A model generated the notes under the pieces. That model saw only the letters and a program-made list of their open reading frames with translations. It did not search any database and had not been told where the DNA came from. Of a DNA stretch of 64,000 nucleotides, positions 1 through 9,866 are shown one piece after another. The translations under genes and the position numbers were made by a program. Positions within the stretch are counted from its first letter, which is position 1. Each line of letters begins with the position of its first letter. The stretch is taken from positions 106,483,635-106,547,634 of the forward strand of contig NC_134357.1 in assembly GCF_048569485.1 (NCBI RefSeq), in the 5' to 3' direction. Origin of the DNA: Anomaloglossus baeobatrachus (Eukaryota > Chordata > Amphibia > Anura > Aromobatidae).

Positions 1-360
1 TACCATAAAGATGAGGGAGGAACTTCCGCGGCCAGAGCGCTGACGTCAAAGGCAGAGCCGCTTGCCTCTGATTGGCCAGGGCGATGCCTTTGAGTAGCGT
101 CTGACAGGAAGTTTCGGCTTCGTCGCTATGGATGCCGATGCACAGCCTGGAGTGGAGCGGAGCGGCGAACTACAGGACCCAGGAGGCCGGCAATGAAACG
201 GAATGTACACTATATTATATTATATGCTCACCTTACCTTCCGTTATATCGCGGGCTTCCTGGGTCTTGTAGTTCGCCGCGAGGATGTCGCAATGTACCCG
301 GGAACTACAAGAACCATGAGGCCGGCGGTGGAACGGAAGGTAAGGTGAGCATAATACTGT
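1..360. repeat. CpG-rich segment with three copies of a ~25-bp unit
   Basis: A unit reading roughly gaactacaggacccaggagg occurs near 165, again as its reverse complement near 251-277, and a third time in forward orientation near 301. The copies carry similar downstream text (ggaacggaaggtaaggtgagcat). This points to a decayed foldback or duplicated repeat. The first 120 bases are GC-rich with several CpGs. A short TG microsatellite follows at about 356-400. No coding potential is supported: the reading frames crossing this stretch run straight through the microsatellite. Confidence 0.45.
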
Positions 361-446
361 ATGTGTGTGCGTGCATGTGTGTTTGTGTGTGTTTGTGCGG
401 ACTGCAAGTGCGGGTTAGAGCACGGTGGATGTACAGAACCAGAAGT

Positions 447-573
447 GTGTGCGGTGAGTATTTTGCTTGCACAGCAAAGCTTTCACGTAAAGCGGGTTAC
501 AAATTTACAGAAAGCTTTGCTTGTTAAGCGAAATTCTCATTAAGTGGGTTACTCGTTAAGCGAGGTTCCACTG
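447..573 (-). mobile_element. Tigger/pogo-like DNA transposon, terminal fragment
   Basis: Read on the minus strand, the segment starts CAGTGGAACCTCGCTTAACG directly beside a TA (574-575). This is the terminal inverted repeat style of Tigger elements (Tc1/mariner superfamily, pogo group). Further variants of the 'cgcttaacgag' motif recur inward, as in Tigger subterminal repeats. The other end and any transposase are absent, so this is a terminal fragment or a very short MITE. Confidence 0.6.
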
Positions 574-575
574 TA

Positions 576-1969
576 TATGCGTTTCCTTTTTTTGTATTGA
601 ATTATTGAAATAAATAACATTTTTGATGATATTCTAATTTATTGAGATGCCCTTGTATGTCTGCCTACATTGCTGATCTTCAGAAAAATAAGTAGTGCAC
701 CCGTATTCTACCCATATTCTATAATATGGCAAACATCACCTGCATCATTTTCCTAATAGTACTCATCCCTCCACTTTGTAGGTGGACTACATGCACCATA
801 ATGTTTTCTGGTATTGTTTCTGCCATAGATAACTCAATTCCACCAATAAATCAGGATTTTAAAGAAGGTAAATGGTAATTTCTAGAACAAGCTCATCACT
901 CTGTGATCACACGGGAACATTAACATACCGACAAACCTGTCAGAGCGCCAGCACCTCCCAAACAGGGTCATTAGAGTGCATATAATTGCCGGTAGCCACG
1001 TCAGAAGGTGTGGTGAACCCATACAACCAGTTGGAAGTCTGCTCCTGGGTGCAGGATACATTTCTCTAATCCCTGGTAATATTCCTGGAAACAAGCCTAT
1101 TTTTAGAGCTTATAAATTATACGGACTCGTTGTGCCGTGACTCGTCTATACACGGAAATATGGATGATTGAGTTGTAGATACAATGTGTAATCATTGCAC
1201 TAATATTAGTAACACAGAGACATTGCTCTAATTTTAAAAGGCCTACATGTGTGTAAGCATGTATAGATGACAATTATTATTTTTATATAGCTAAATGTCT
1301 TCCTATAGGTAAACTACATCTTTTTCAGGAACCACGTTCTCACATTGATTTCGTCATGTTTTAAATAAAGCTACGGTACTTTCTTTTTGATACTTCCTGC
1401 TATTTGGATTTGACAAAACTTTATTAATATAGTCATGTGAAACATAAATGTTTTTAATGTGTATGCAACAAAGGATGGGATATTTAAATGCATATTTTCT
1501 GCATCTAATCCAATTCTAATCTAAAAAAGGAAGCCCAGTGCGGATGAGATTTCTATAAACACCATCTACTTTGCTGGAACTGTAGGACGCTATGTTTTTT
1601 GCACCAAATCCCATCCATTATGCTGGAACTGTGGGACGCTGTTTTTTTTCACCCAAAACATATTGTGGGAACTTCACCTTAGTGTTGGGATGTCCATAAT
1701 ACGGCTTCATTCAGAACTCTGTGAATCAAAGTACGAGTATATGCCAGAACTGTAGAAAAAAACATAAACTGCACATCCAAAAATCATACATTGACCTAAT
1801 GCCGCCAGGCCAAAATTTACAAAACTGAACAATAGTTTCTTAGGTTAACCTCTTTCTGACATTGGATGTATCAGTACATCCTATTTTGAAGTGCATTCCT
1901 GCAAATGGACCTGTGCCTGCGCGTTTGCTGCCAGGAGCTTGGCTTCAGTGATAGCCAAGACCTGGCTGT
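576..1969. other. Unannotated old intergenic DNA
   Basis: A/T-rich sequence with no long open frame and no clear splice-bounded exon. The only structure I see is the short duplication annotated separately at 1555-1660. Around 1840-1960 the text (taggttaacctctttctgacattgg and following) resembles the end of a TTAA-type repeat, but I could not find its partner end. Confidence 0.5.
1555..1660 (+). repeat. Imperfect tandem duplication, ~60-bp unit
   Basis: Two neighbouring copies share the core tgctggaactgt(a/g)ggacgct followed by a T-run and caccaaa or cacccaaa. They differ by several substitutions, so the duplication is not recent. Confidence 0.5.
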
Positions 1970-2109
1970 TTAACCCTCTAAATGCATTTCACCCAGCGTC
2001 TTCATGGGGGGGAGGAGGGGTTTGTGGCTATGGTGAAATGATGGTGCTGGACACAGGACACAGGGAAGGTAAGAAGTACTCAGTCTGTTTTTCCATCTAA
2101 GCCTGTCTG

Positions 2110-2640
2110 CTACCCCTCTGGCTATCAGGACACCAGGCCTACTTTCTGAATACACAGGTTCCACCAGGGCCTGGTAATCTTGACCCTTGAGGCCTATTGC
2201 TGCCCGACACCATATCAACATTTCACTTTTGGGGGGAATTGCAATGGGGAGAGGGTCACTTACCCTTACACTGCCAATTTCTCCTCCGGCCAGCTCTACC
2301 TGCTGCCTCCTCATCAGGGCTCGGATTTCCCTCTGTAGGGCACGCTGCTGCCCGGAGCTGGCACCTTCAGACGCCTGCTGCAACAAAATTATCACTTCGG
2401 CAAGACAATTTTCCATCACATTTGTACCAATGGTTAGCAGTGGGTTAGATTCTTTGCGATCAATATCTACAATTATCATTCCCTGACATGGCAATTCTAC
2501 CCGCCCCACTTTAATGGTTACTTCCTTATACCCAATTTGAGGCAAGGGCTGTCCATTACTGGCCACAATTGTTAAATCATCATCTGGGCCATGGTCAATG
2601 TCTGAATCAGCCCAATATCTTTTGTACAAGCACCAGAGAG
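2110..2640 (-). pseudogene. Gypsy protease/early pol remnant
   Basis: The minus-strand product contains residues such as GQPLPQIGYKEVTIKVG and LLTIGTNVM. These match the C-terminal half of vertebrate Gypsy retropepsins and the start of the linker to reverse transcriptase. No reverse transcriptase catalytic block follows. It is one surviving part of the fossil at 1970-5148 and not a host gene. Confidence 0.6.
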
Positions 2641-3243
2641 GGCCTGCGCAGCCTACTACAGAGGGAAAGGGACGTACCATCGGTCCCAGCAGCAAAGAGG
2701 GCCATTGCTGGATTCAGAGAAGCAGGGTCCTATCATAACAAAGAAAAGCACAGGAGTAGGCCTCATACTCAGCTGGCCAGAAAGATCACCCCAAGTACTT
2801 CCAGGCCGACCGGATCCCCATCACCACCTGTGACGGTCTCCCAGGACTGAATTGTTCCTAAAGTAAAAGAGGAAAAGGTAAAGAGACTGTTGTTTGTGCC
2901 TGGTTCTTTCATTGCCTGTCGGCCCTGCACCGTGTTAGCCACACAACACCATAGACTTTCACGAGCACTAACAGTGTTCCCGGGGTTCCGCTCCACCTGT
3001 GGGGAGCAGTACCACCATTGCTGCCATAATATCACCCCGGAGGCCTCACACAGCAGCGGCGGCTTAATAGCCGCAAACCACAGGTGGCGTCACGAAACAT
3101 ATACTTTAATTGCTCCCAAATCACCAGCCCTATTACAACTGACACCCACCAGGGCCACGGAGTCGGGCCCCACCACCACTGACGTCCCCCGGACTAGTCC
3201 GGCCCGGCACCGGGTGTCCCATAGCCCTGGGGTGGGCGAGTCA
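2636..3243 (+). repeat. Inverted LTR-like block of the Gypsy fossil
   Basis: On the plus strand this segment ends ...gggtgggcgagtca. It is the reverse complement of about 4086-4690, including the shared stretches ccggactagtccgg, ggcggcttaatagccgc and caccattgctgccata. It therefore represents LTR sequence in the opposite orientation to the 5' LTR of the same fossil. Confidence 0.7.
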
Positions 3244-3811
3244 TACGCAGCTGTGTCCTGTGGGCGTCTGACAGGAGCCCTTCTATGAACTGCTCAGTTA
3301 GGAGCTTGTCTTCTTCATGTAAACTCTCTGGGTCCACCTGTTTAATTGCTTTCAGGGCCTCCTGCAAGTTTAAGGCATAGTCTTGTATGCTGTCTGTGGC
3401 CCGTTGTTTGCACCCAAAGAATCTCATCTTTATTTCTGCTGCGGTGCGGGTGTCAAAAGTACTCTTTAACTTGGCCAGTATCTGGGTTGCTGTCCCTTTA
3501 TCTGTGTCAGGCCAGGACTTCACTTCACGCTGGGCCGCGCTGGCTAGCTGCCCCATTAATATGCCCACCTTCTGGCTCTCAGTCAACGGATACACTATGA
3601 ACAAGCTGTGCAGCCTTTCTCTGAAGTCGCTCAGGGTATGTGACTCCCCAGAGTACTGCGGCAGCCATTCTGCTCCCGGGATGTACGGCATTGTGATCGG
3701 CATTACCGGCGCTACAGCGGGGGCTGGGGCGACGGCGACTGGGATTACATCGGCCGGTGCTGCTGCGTCTTGAGCTACCACAGCCACTTGCTCTCCCTCT
3801 GTGTCGGACAT
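3244..3811 (-). pseudogene. Gypsy gag (capsid) remnant
   Basis: The minus-strand reading starts MSDTEGEQ and has an acidic/Ala-Pro-rich leader. A capsid-like core follows with EWLPQYSGESHTLSDFRERL, a Metaviridae gag signature, then LMGQLASAAQREVKSWP and TAAEIKMRFFGCKQ. I see no zinc knuckle before the segment meets the inverted LTR block. As part of the fossil it is defective. Its start sits some 270 bases from the primer site, an ordinary Gypsy arrangement. Confidence 0.7.
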
Positions 3812-4062
3812 CTTCCTCCCCCTTAGTGAACCTCACCAGGCTCCGTTCACTTTTCAAAATTTCTTCCGGGTAGCGCGGGGTTAACGGCGCTCTGCTCTGA
3901 TGGCGCGCTCCCTTCGCGCTCTTGTTCGGGCTCTTGTTCGGGCACGCCCCCCTTCTTCCTGCGCTCAGCGAGGCTAATGGCGGCGGCTGATTGCAAACAG
4001 CAACACAGTTTTCTAGGCACAGTTTCTGCAGGCGCACAGTACCCGGTGGGACCGGGCACGAA

Positions 4063-4080
4063 ATCCTGTTCGTGACGCCA
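4063..4080 (-). promoter_or_regulatory. Primer binding site, serine-tRNA type
   Basis: On the minus strand the 18 bases TGGCGTCACGAACAGGAT follow the LTR end after a few bases. They would pair with the 3' end (CCA included) of a serine tRNA as I recall that tRNA. The same site occurs beside two other LTRs in this window, at 45975-45992 and 58561-58578. Confidence 0.6.
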
Positions 4081-4085
4081 GAGGT

Positions 4086-5148
4086 TGACTCGCCCACCCC
4101 AGGGCTATGGGACATCCGGTGCCGGGCCGGACTAGTCCGGGGGTAGTCAGTGGTGGCGGGGCCCGACTCCGTGGCCCTGGTGGGTGTCAGTTAAATATGG
4201 CTGGTGACTTGGGGTTTGTGTTCGTGACGCCACCTGTGGTATGCGGCTATTAAGCCGCCGCTGCTGTGTGAGGCCTCCAGGGTGATGATATGGCAGCAAT
4301 GGTGGTACTGCTCCCCACAGGTGGAGCGGTGCCCGGGGGACACTGTTGGTGCTCGTGAGAGTCTATGGTGTTGTGTGGAAAACACGGTGCAGGGCCGACA
4401 GGCATGAAAGAAACAGGCACAAACAACAGTCTCTTTACCTTCTCCTCTTTTACTCCACAAACGATTAGTCCTGAGAGACCGTTACAGGTGGTAGAGGGCT
4501 CCGGCCGGCCTGGAAGTAACTGAGCTGTCGTTTTGGCCAGATGAGTATGAGGCCTACTCCTGTTCTTTTCCCTTGCTGTGATAGAACCCTGCTCTCTGGA
4601 TTTAGCAATGGCCCTCTTGCTGCTGGGACCGGTGGTACGTCCCTTTCCCTCTGTGGTAGGCTGCACAGGCCCTCTCTGGTGCTTCACTGCTGGAGTCCAC
4701 ACCGGGCCCTGATGATGCAGCTGTACCTTCGGGCGGTTTATGGGCCAGGTGCTTGCAGCTCTCCTGCCTTTCGGATTTGGCTACCAGGGAGTATTTTAGG
4801 CCCTGGTGGCCACAGACTCCGATGTCCGAGTCTCTCCTTTGCCTCTCTGCTCCTCCTGCCTCACTGGGCCAAGCTGCTCCAGCTCTAGGCCCCAGTTCCA
4901 CAGCACAGCACACTCTGCGTCTGCACTCTTTGCTTTCTCCTACAGACTGAACACTAACTCCTCCCTCAGGCCAGACTTAAGGAATGCTCCCTGGAACTCC
5001 AGGTTCAAAGCTCCCCCTGCTGGTCTGAGGGAGAACTGCGTTGGATGTTAAACTTACTGGCCAATAGACATCCCAAGTACCTCCAGGCTCAGCATCAACC
5101 CTTTGGAGGGGCAATGCTGTTGTGGCGACCAGGTCCTGGGGCGCCGCA
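4086..5148 (-). repeat. LTR of the Gypsy fossil
   Basis: Minus-strand LTR, about 1,063 bp. It begins TGCGGCGCCCC (at 5148) and ends GAGTCA (at 4086), so it has TG...CA ends. It is followed by the primer site at 4063-4080. The outer end abuts the microsatellite of the neighbouring Helitron remnant. Confidence 0.6.
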
Positions 5149-5869
5149 TATGTATGTATGTGTGTGTATATGTATGTGTGTGTATGTGTATGTAGTGTGT
5201 GTATGTGTATGTAGTGTGTGTATGTGTATCTACAGTATGTGTGTGTATGTATGTATGTATGTGTGTGTTTGTGTGTGTGTGTGTGTGTCCGCTAAAGGAA
5301 TCCGCACCGTCGCATTTACAATCACAGACTTTTGCACAGCCTCCTCATTTGACTCAGGGAACATCATAGACTATGTTTTGAGGGGAAAATTTAACCCTGC
5401 GCTTTACAGTTATTCAACAAAAACCCTTGCTTACTTACTGTTTGGATGTGTGAGATAATACCGGTATATTGGCTATTTTGACAGCCTGGATATTTATCAG
5501 GTGGCCTATAGCAACCAATCACAGCTTTGCTTCTATTTTGCTACAGGTCATTAATAGGAGCGCTGATTGGTTGCTATAGGCAACGAAGGACATTCTTAGT
5601 ATAAGACAACTTATATGTCAGTTAACATATGAGAGAGACACACACACACGCACACACACTCACAGACACAGAGAGAGAGACAGAGATAGAGAGAGATAGA
5701 GAGAGACAGAGAACGACAGAGAGAGACAGAGATAGAGAGACAGAGAGAGAATGACAGAGAGAGACAAAAACAGAGAGCCAGTATAGAGACACAGAAAGAC
5801 AGCAAGGGAGAGAGGGAGAGAGACAGACGCTCAGTTACTATCCCGGGCAACGCCGGGCACTTCAGATAG
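5149..5869 (+). mobile_element. Helitron-type element, 5'-incomplete copy
   Basis: The 3' end has the Helitron hallmark: a hairpin, cccgggcaacgccggg, followed a few bases later by the terminal motif, here ATAG instead of CTAG. The inner text (gaatccgcaccgtcgc, catagactatgttttgagg, ttaaccctgcgctttacag) matches the two better copies at 19016-20350 and 36554-37778. A TATG/TG microsatellite (5149-5288) replaces the usual 5' end, and a GA-rich microsatellite (about 5630-5830) fills the middle. No Rep/helicase gene is present, so it is non-autonomous. Confidence 0.65.
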
Positions 5870-6153
5870 TTTAATAATAAAAGGCAGAATACAGTTTTCT
5901 TTGTTAACAATTACAATGGATCTGTAAAAAATGGATGCCATAACGATGGTAACCTATATGTGATCTGTTTTTAGCACACCCACTGATAATGGGCAAGTCT
6001 AATAAAAAATTTCATTTTTTTCCACACAGATCATAGGTTCACCTGTAAAAACATTCATGTGATCTACTATATTGAGTAGCATTGATCAGCGTGCTGTCCA
6101 AATATTAGCAGTTTTGGATACGGACCATACAGTGACCAATTCTGACAAGCCCT
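5870..6153. other. Intergenic, nothing recognised
   Basis: A/T-rich sequence between a Helitron end and a MITE. I see no open frame, splice-flanked exon, tandem repeat or terminal repeat here. Confidence 0.5.
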
Positions 6154-6155
6154 TA

Positions 6156-6712
6156 AGCGGGCTTTACACGCTACGATATATCTAACGAGATGTCGGCGGG
6201 GTCATGTCGTAAGTGACGCACATCCGGCATCGTAAGTTATATCGTAGCGTGTGACAGCTACGTGCGACGGTGAACGAGCAGAAATACTCATCTTCTCGTT
6301 CATCGTTGACATGTCACTCATTTTCTAAAAATCGAACATCCGGTTGTTCATTGTTCCTGAGGCAGCACACATCGCTCCGTGTGACACCTCGGGAACAATT
6401 AACACAGCTTAGCTGCGTCCCACTGGCAATGCAGAAGTAAGGAGGTGGGCGGGATGTTTACGTCCCGCTCATCTCCGCCCCTCTGCTTCTATTGGCCGGC
6501 CGCTGTGTGACGTCACTGTGACACCGAACGTCCCTCCCCCTTCAGGAAGTGGACGTTCGCCGCCCACAGCGAGGTCGTTTGGAAGGTAAGTACGTGTGAC
6601 GGGGGTTTACGAGTTTGTGCGACATGGGCAACAAATTGCCCGTGCCACACAAACGATGGGGGCGGGTGCAATCGCAAGTGCGATCACATGACAAATTATG
6701 TGAAAAGCAGGC
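6156..6712 (+). mobile_element. Harbinger-like MITE, copy 1
   Basis: Terminal inverted repeats pair agcgggctttacac at the left with the reverse complement of gtgaaaagcaggctt at the right, next to a TTA/TAA trinucleotide. The core (gtgacgcacatccggcat, ggaggtgggcgggatgttta, cgtcccgctcatctccgccc, ccacagcgaggtcgt) is shared with the copies at 7764-14043 and 17382-17960. The 3-bp TTA target choice suggests PIF/Harbinger. No transposase is encoded. Confidence 0.6.
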
Positions 6713-7760
6713 TTTACTCTTGCCCATATGCTGCTTGTTTTAGGTTCAAGTAAAGATACTGTAATGAATCAACGGATCTGTGTTAACTGAATGGACATTG
6801 ATTTATATGGTGGGAGCAGGAATGACGCGACTGGTGCAGCTTGTCTGACTGGCGATCACATTTGGGCTTCAGTGCTTGAAGGGGGCAAAAATCCCTCTGT
6901 CTCATCAGAAGATACTGAAAAAGTACAACCAGGAATGGAGTGAACAGACCGTATCTAAATAATCATAAATATTTGCTCATCAAGAAACAGAATAATTTAG
7001 CCTCTAGCACCAAATACTAACAAGTATCCTCCATAAACACTGGACAGATGGCCAAGAAATGTAAAAAAAAATTGAAATTTATTCAATTTATTTATTTATA
7101 TCTATACAGATAGACAATGGTTAAAGACACTGGAGTCACACAGTGGAAGGTGAACAAAAAACAAGGGGCGGCAGGACAATAGAAATTAAATAATAGAGGA
7201 TCTCATCCACACAAGCCATGAACAGAAAGTGTTATTAGCAAGTTACTAAATAAGTCACCCGCCAGAATAGGTTTATGTTAATACTTGATTTACTTGCTTA
7301 TTTTCTATAGATATAATCACTGTCCCCATTGGGGCTCACAATCTAATTTCACTATCAGTATGTCTTTGGAGTGTGGGAGGAAATTGGAAAACTGGGAAGA
7401 AACCCATGGAAACATGAGAAGAACAAAGAAACTCCCTGGAGATGTCCATACTGCGAATTGACCCCAAGCCACCGTGCTGCCCTCCAGAGACGTATAATAA
7501 TATCAGCCTGTGGGTAGAATGTACAGGCAACAATAAGGCCATTGTAGGGCAACAAGCTGTGTAATAGGAACCAAGACTATAAGAATAGCAAAAAAAATTA
7601 TTTAAATAGGTAAATCAGCATAATGTTACATACTCATAATTGTCTGAATCCCCCAGCTGGAAGGACATCAACTCTGACGTGCATTTTGTCAGGAAAGGGG
7701 GGGGGGTCAATATTATAATGGCACATGGTAGGTGTGTGGCTGTTGATTGTTTCTACACCC
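6713..7760. other. Intergenic DNA with an old SINE-like fragment
   Basis: Mostly unrecognised A/T-rich sequence. At about 7320-7480 the text (ccattggggctcacaatct, tatgtctttggagtgtggga, gaaacccatggaaac, ccaccgtgctgccct) matches a widespread vertebrate SINE/LINE-tail repeat I know from fish and frogs, with many substitutions. A G-homopolymer lies near 7697-7706. No gene is supported. Confidence 0.45.
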
Positions 7761-8121
7761 TTAGGGGTACTCGCAGGTGCGATGTCGGTGGGGTCAAATC
7801 GAAAGTGACGCACATCCGTCATCACTGTCGACATCGGAGTATGTGAATCGTTTTTACTACGATTAACGAGCGCAAAAGCGTCGAAATTGTATGATCGGTG
7901 TAGTGTCGGGCATTTCCATAATGCGGCTGCAGCGACAGGTACGATGTTGTTCCTCGTTCCTGCAGCAGCACACATCACGGTGTATGAAGCCGCAGGACCG
8001 AGGAACATTTCCTTACCAGCGTCCCGCCTGCAATGAGAAGGAAGGAGGTGGGCAGGATGTTTACGTCCCGCTCATCTCCGCCCTTCTGCTTCTATTGGCC
8101 GCCTGCTGTGTGAAGGGCAGG

Positions 8122-8906
8122 TGTCAGGCTCCCCGGGTCCCCTGCGCTGCCCTCCGGCTCACCTGTCACGCTCCCCGGCTCCCCTGCCTCGCTTCCCGGT
8201 TCCTTGGTCCGGTCACCGCCGCTCCCCGCTCTCCTGCATCCATTGCCAGCGCGTCCCCGGCGTCCTGGCCCCCGCTCCCGGCGCCAGTCGGCTTCTCAGC
8301 CCCAGTCCGTCCCTGCTGCTTCCTCCTCGCAGCTTCCTGCTCTGGCTTCTGGCACTCGGGCCACGCGCATGCGCATTAGGGCGCGCGCGCGGTCATTGAC
8401 CCTTTCTTAAAGGGCCAGCGTCCATTAACAGGAAATGATGCAAACAGGTACAGGGTATAAAGGGGTTTAATGTCCAAGGGGGCGGGGCCTGATCTTCGTG
8501 TTTCCTAAGCTAGGAGTCAGGTCTCCTGGTGTTTGTATGATATACTCACCTATCTCTTTTGTAGAGCCGTGCCTGCCTCGCCATCCGGTCCTGCCGAATC
8601 CCGAACCCCGCACGCTGTCCATCTGCCATCCTGACAGTCCGTACCATCTCGGATCCCTGCGGTGACCCGTCATCTCGCTCCAAAGGTTCCGGACCCCGCC
8701 TGACATCATCTCGGCTTCCGGACCTGAGCTACGTCACCCGGACTACCATCAGTGACTCCGTGGTCCCAGGGACTTCTCCGTTATACTCATATGCACGGAC
8801 TGTTCTGCTGCCTATAGTGCTTCAGCTACCGGACCCCTTACCACCATCTAGGAGTTCGGCCCAGTGGATCCACCTCCTGGGTCTGCCCGTCCCCCTGGTC
8901 CTGACA
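8122..8906 (+). repeat. 5' LTR of the chromovirus
   Basis: Starts TGTCAGGCTCC and ends GTCCTGACA. It contains a TATA box at 8456 and, 30 bases further, the GGCCTGATCTT tract that matches the primer site. The first ~320 bases are very GC-rich with many CpGs. Confidence 0.9.
8456..8496 (+). promoter_or_regulatory. LTR promoter: TATA box and self-priming 5' end
   Basis: TATAAAGG lies at 8456-8463. GGCCTGATCTT lies at 8486-8496, the distance at which transcription would start. These 11 bases are the exact reverse complement of AAGATCAGGCC at 8909-8919, just after the LTR. In Tf1 and related elements the first ~11 bases of the RNA fold back onto such a site and prime reverse transcription. Confidence 0.7.
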
Positions 8907-8908
8907 GT

Positions 8909-8919
8909 AAGATCAGGCC
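8909..8919 (+). promoter_or_regulatory. Self-priming primer binding site
   Basis: AAGATCAGGCC begins two bases after the LTR and ends directly against the gag ATG at 8920. It is perfectly complementary to 8486-8496 in the LTR. The sibling element at 20845-23694 has the same arrangement with a matching base change in both partners. Confidence 0.7.
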
Positions 8920-9864
8920 ATGGATCCCGCTGCAGCACTAGCAGCCGTACAGGAGGAACTCCAACGTCAGCGTGAAACTCAGACCCGCATGCTGCAATTC
9001 ATGTCTTCTGTGGACGCCCGCCTGAACACGTTGCAAGCCGCAGTTACGTCTTCAACATCCCGGGCCTCCACTAGTCAAGCCACGACTCCAGCTCCTGTGG
9101 CGACTTCTTCAGATACTTCCAGACTTCGTTTGGCCTCACCACCCCGGTACGCCGGAGACCCCAAGACCTGCAGGGGATTCTTAAACCAATGCTCCCTCCA
9201 TTTCACGCAGCTGCCACATTTGTTTGCCTCCGACCAAGCCAAGGTCGCCTTCATCATGTCCCATCTAGAGGGTGAGGCACTGGCGTGGATGAACCCCTTG
9301 TGGGAGAAGGGGGATCCTGTGACCACGAACGTCCAAGAGTTCCTGCAGGCATTCCGTGGCACCTTTGATGAGCCTGGACGCGCCTCCGCCTCTGCTTCGT
9401 CTCTTCTCCGGTTACGTCAGGGGACTCTGACGGTGGGTCAATACGCAATCCGGTTTCGCACCCTGGCTTCGGAACTCGGCTGGAACAACGAGGCCCTAAC
9501 CGCCGCCTTCTGGGAAGGACTCTCGGGGCGAATTAAAGATGAGCTGGCGGGTCGTGACATACCGACCACCCTGGATGCCCTGATTGCCCTAGCGAATCGA
9601 GTAGACATTCGCTTCCAGGAGCGATCCAAGGAAGTGTCCCGTGAGAGACGTCCGGTACGGCATTCCTCTCCTCCACAGAGGCCCGCCGTACTTCAGTCAC
9701 CGGCATCTGGTGTCTCCGTCCATGAGCCTATGCAGGTCGACCGTGTGCGGCAGTCTGAACAACGCCGAGCAGAGCGGCTCGCCAAGGGCCTCTGCTTCTA
9801 CTGCGGCGAGGGCACACACCTGCTACGCGCCTGTCCAGAGAGTCCGGGAAACTCCAAAGCCTAG
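8920..9864 (+). CDS. gag: Chromovirus gag polyprotein
   Basis: A 314-residue capsid precursor that would form the virus-like particle. It opens MDPAAALAAVQEELQRQRET with a short coiled coil at residues ~5-45, followed by a Ser/Thr linker. The capsid core includes RYAGDPKTCRGFLNQC and a string typical of sushi-type gag, FDEPGRASASASSLLRLRQG. A CX2CX4HX4C zinc knuckle lies at about residues 292-305. The start is fixed by the primer site that abuts the ATG. Pol follows in another frame, as in this family, where a -1 ribosomal frameshift is known to link them. The element looks whole. Confidence 0.9.
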   Translation: MDPAAALAAVQEELQRQRETQTRMLQFMSSVDARLNTLQAAVTSSTSRASTSQATTPAPVATSSDTSRLRLASPPRYAGDPKTCRGFLNQCSLHFTQLPHLFASDQAKVAFIMSHLEGEALAWMNPLWEKGDPVTTNVQEFLQAFRGTFDEPGRASASASSLLRLRQGTLTVGQYAIRFRTLASELGWNNEALTAAFWEGLSGRIKDELAGRDIPTTLDALIALANRVDIRFQERSKEVSRERRPVRHSSPPQRPAVLQSPASGVSVHEPMQVDRVRQSEQRRAERLAKGLCFYCGEGTHLLRACPESPGNSKA

Positions 9865-9866
9865 GG

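Larger units (their letters stand above)
1970..5148 (-). mobile_element. Ty3/Gypsy LTR element fossil, rearranged and broken
   Basis: This is a minus-strand Gypsy fossil. Its parts, from the 5' side, are: an LTR (4086-5148), a primer binding site, a gag segment (about 3244-3811), an LTR-like block lying in the opposite orientation (about 2636-3243), and a retropepsin/early pol segment (about 2110-2640). The inverted LTR block and the 5' LTR are reverse complements over roughly 600 bp, so the copy was rearranged after or during insertion. Coding frames are short and the element is clearly defective, with several breaks plus the rearrangement. The sequence divergence between the LTR blocks suggests it is older than the chromovirus at 8122-13898. 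Confidence 0.75.

Noticed and set aside
7891-8379. A 162-codon plus-strand frame ending near 8379 as a host gene
   Set aside because: It crosses the MITE/LTR junction and repeats inside the second LTR; it is LTR sequence.
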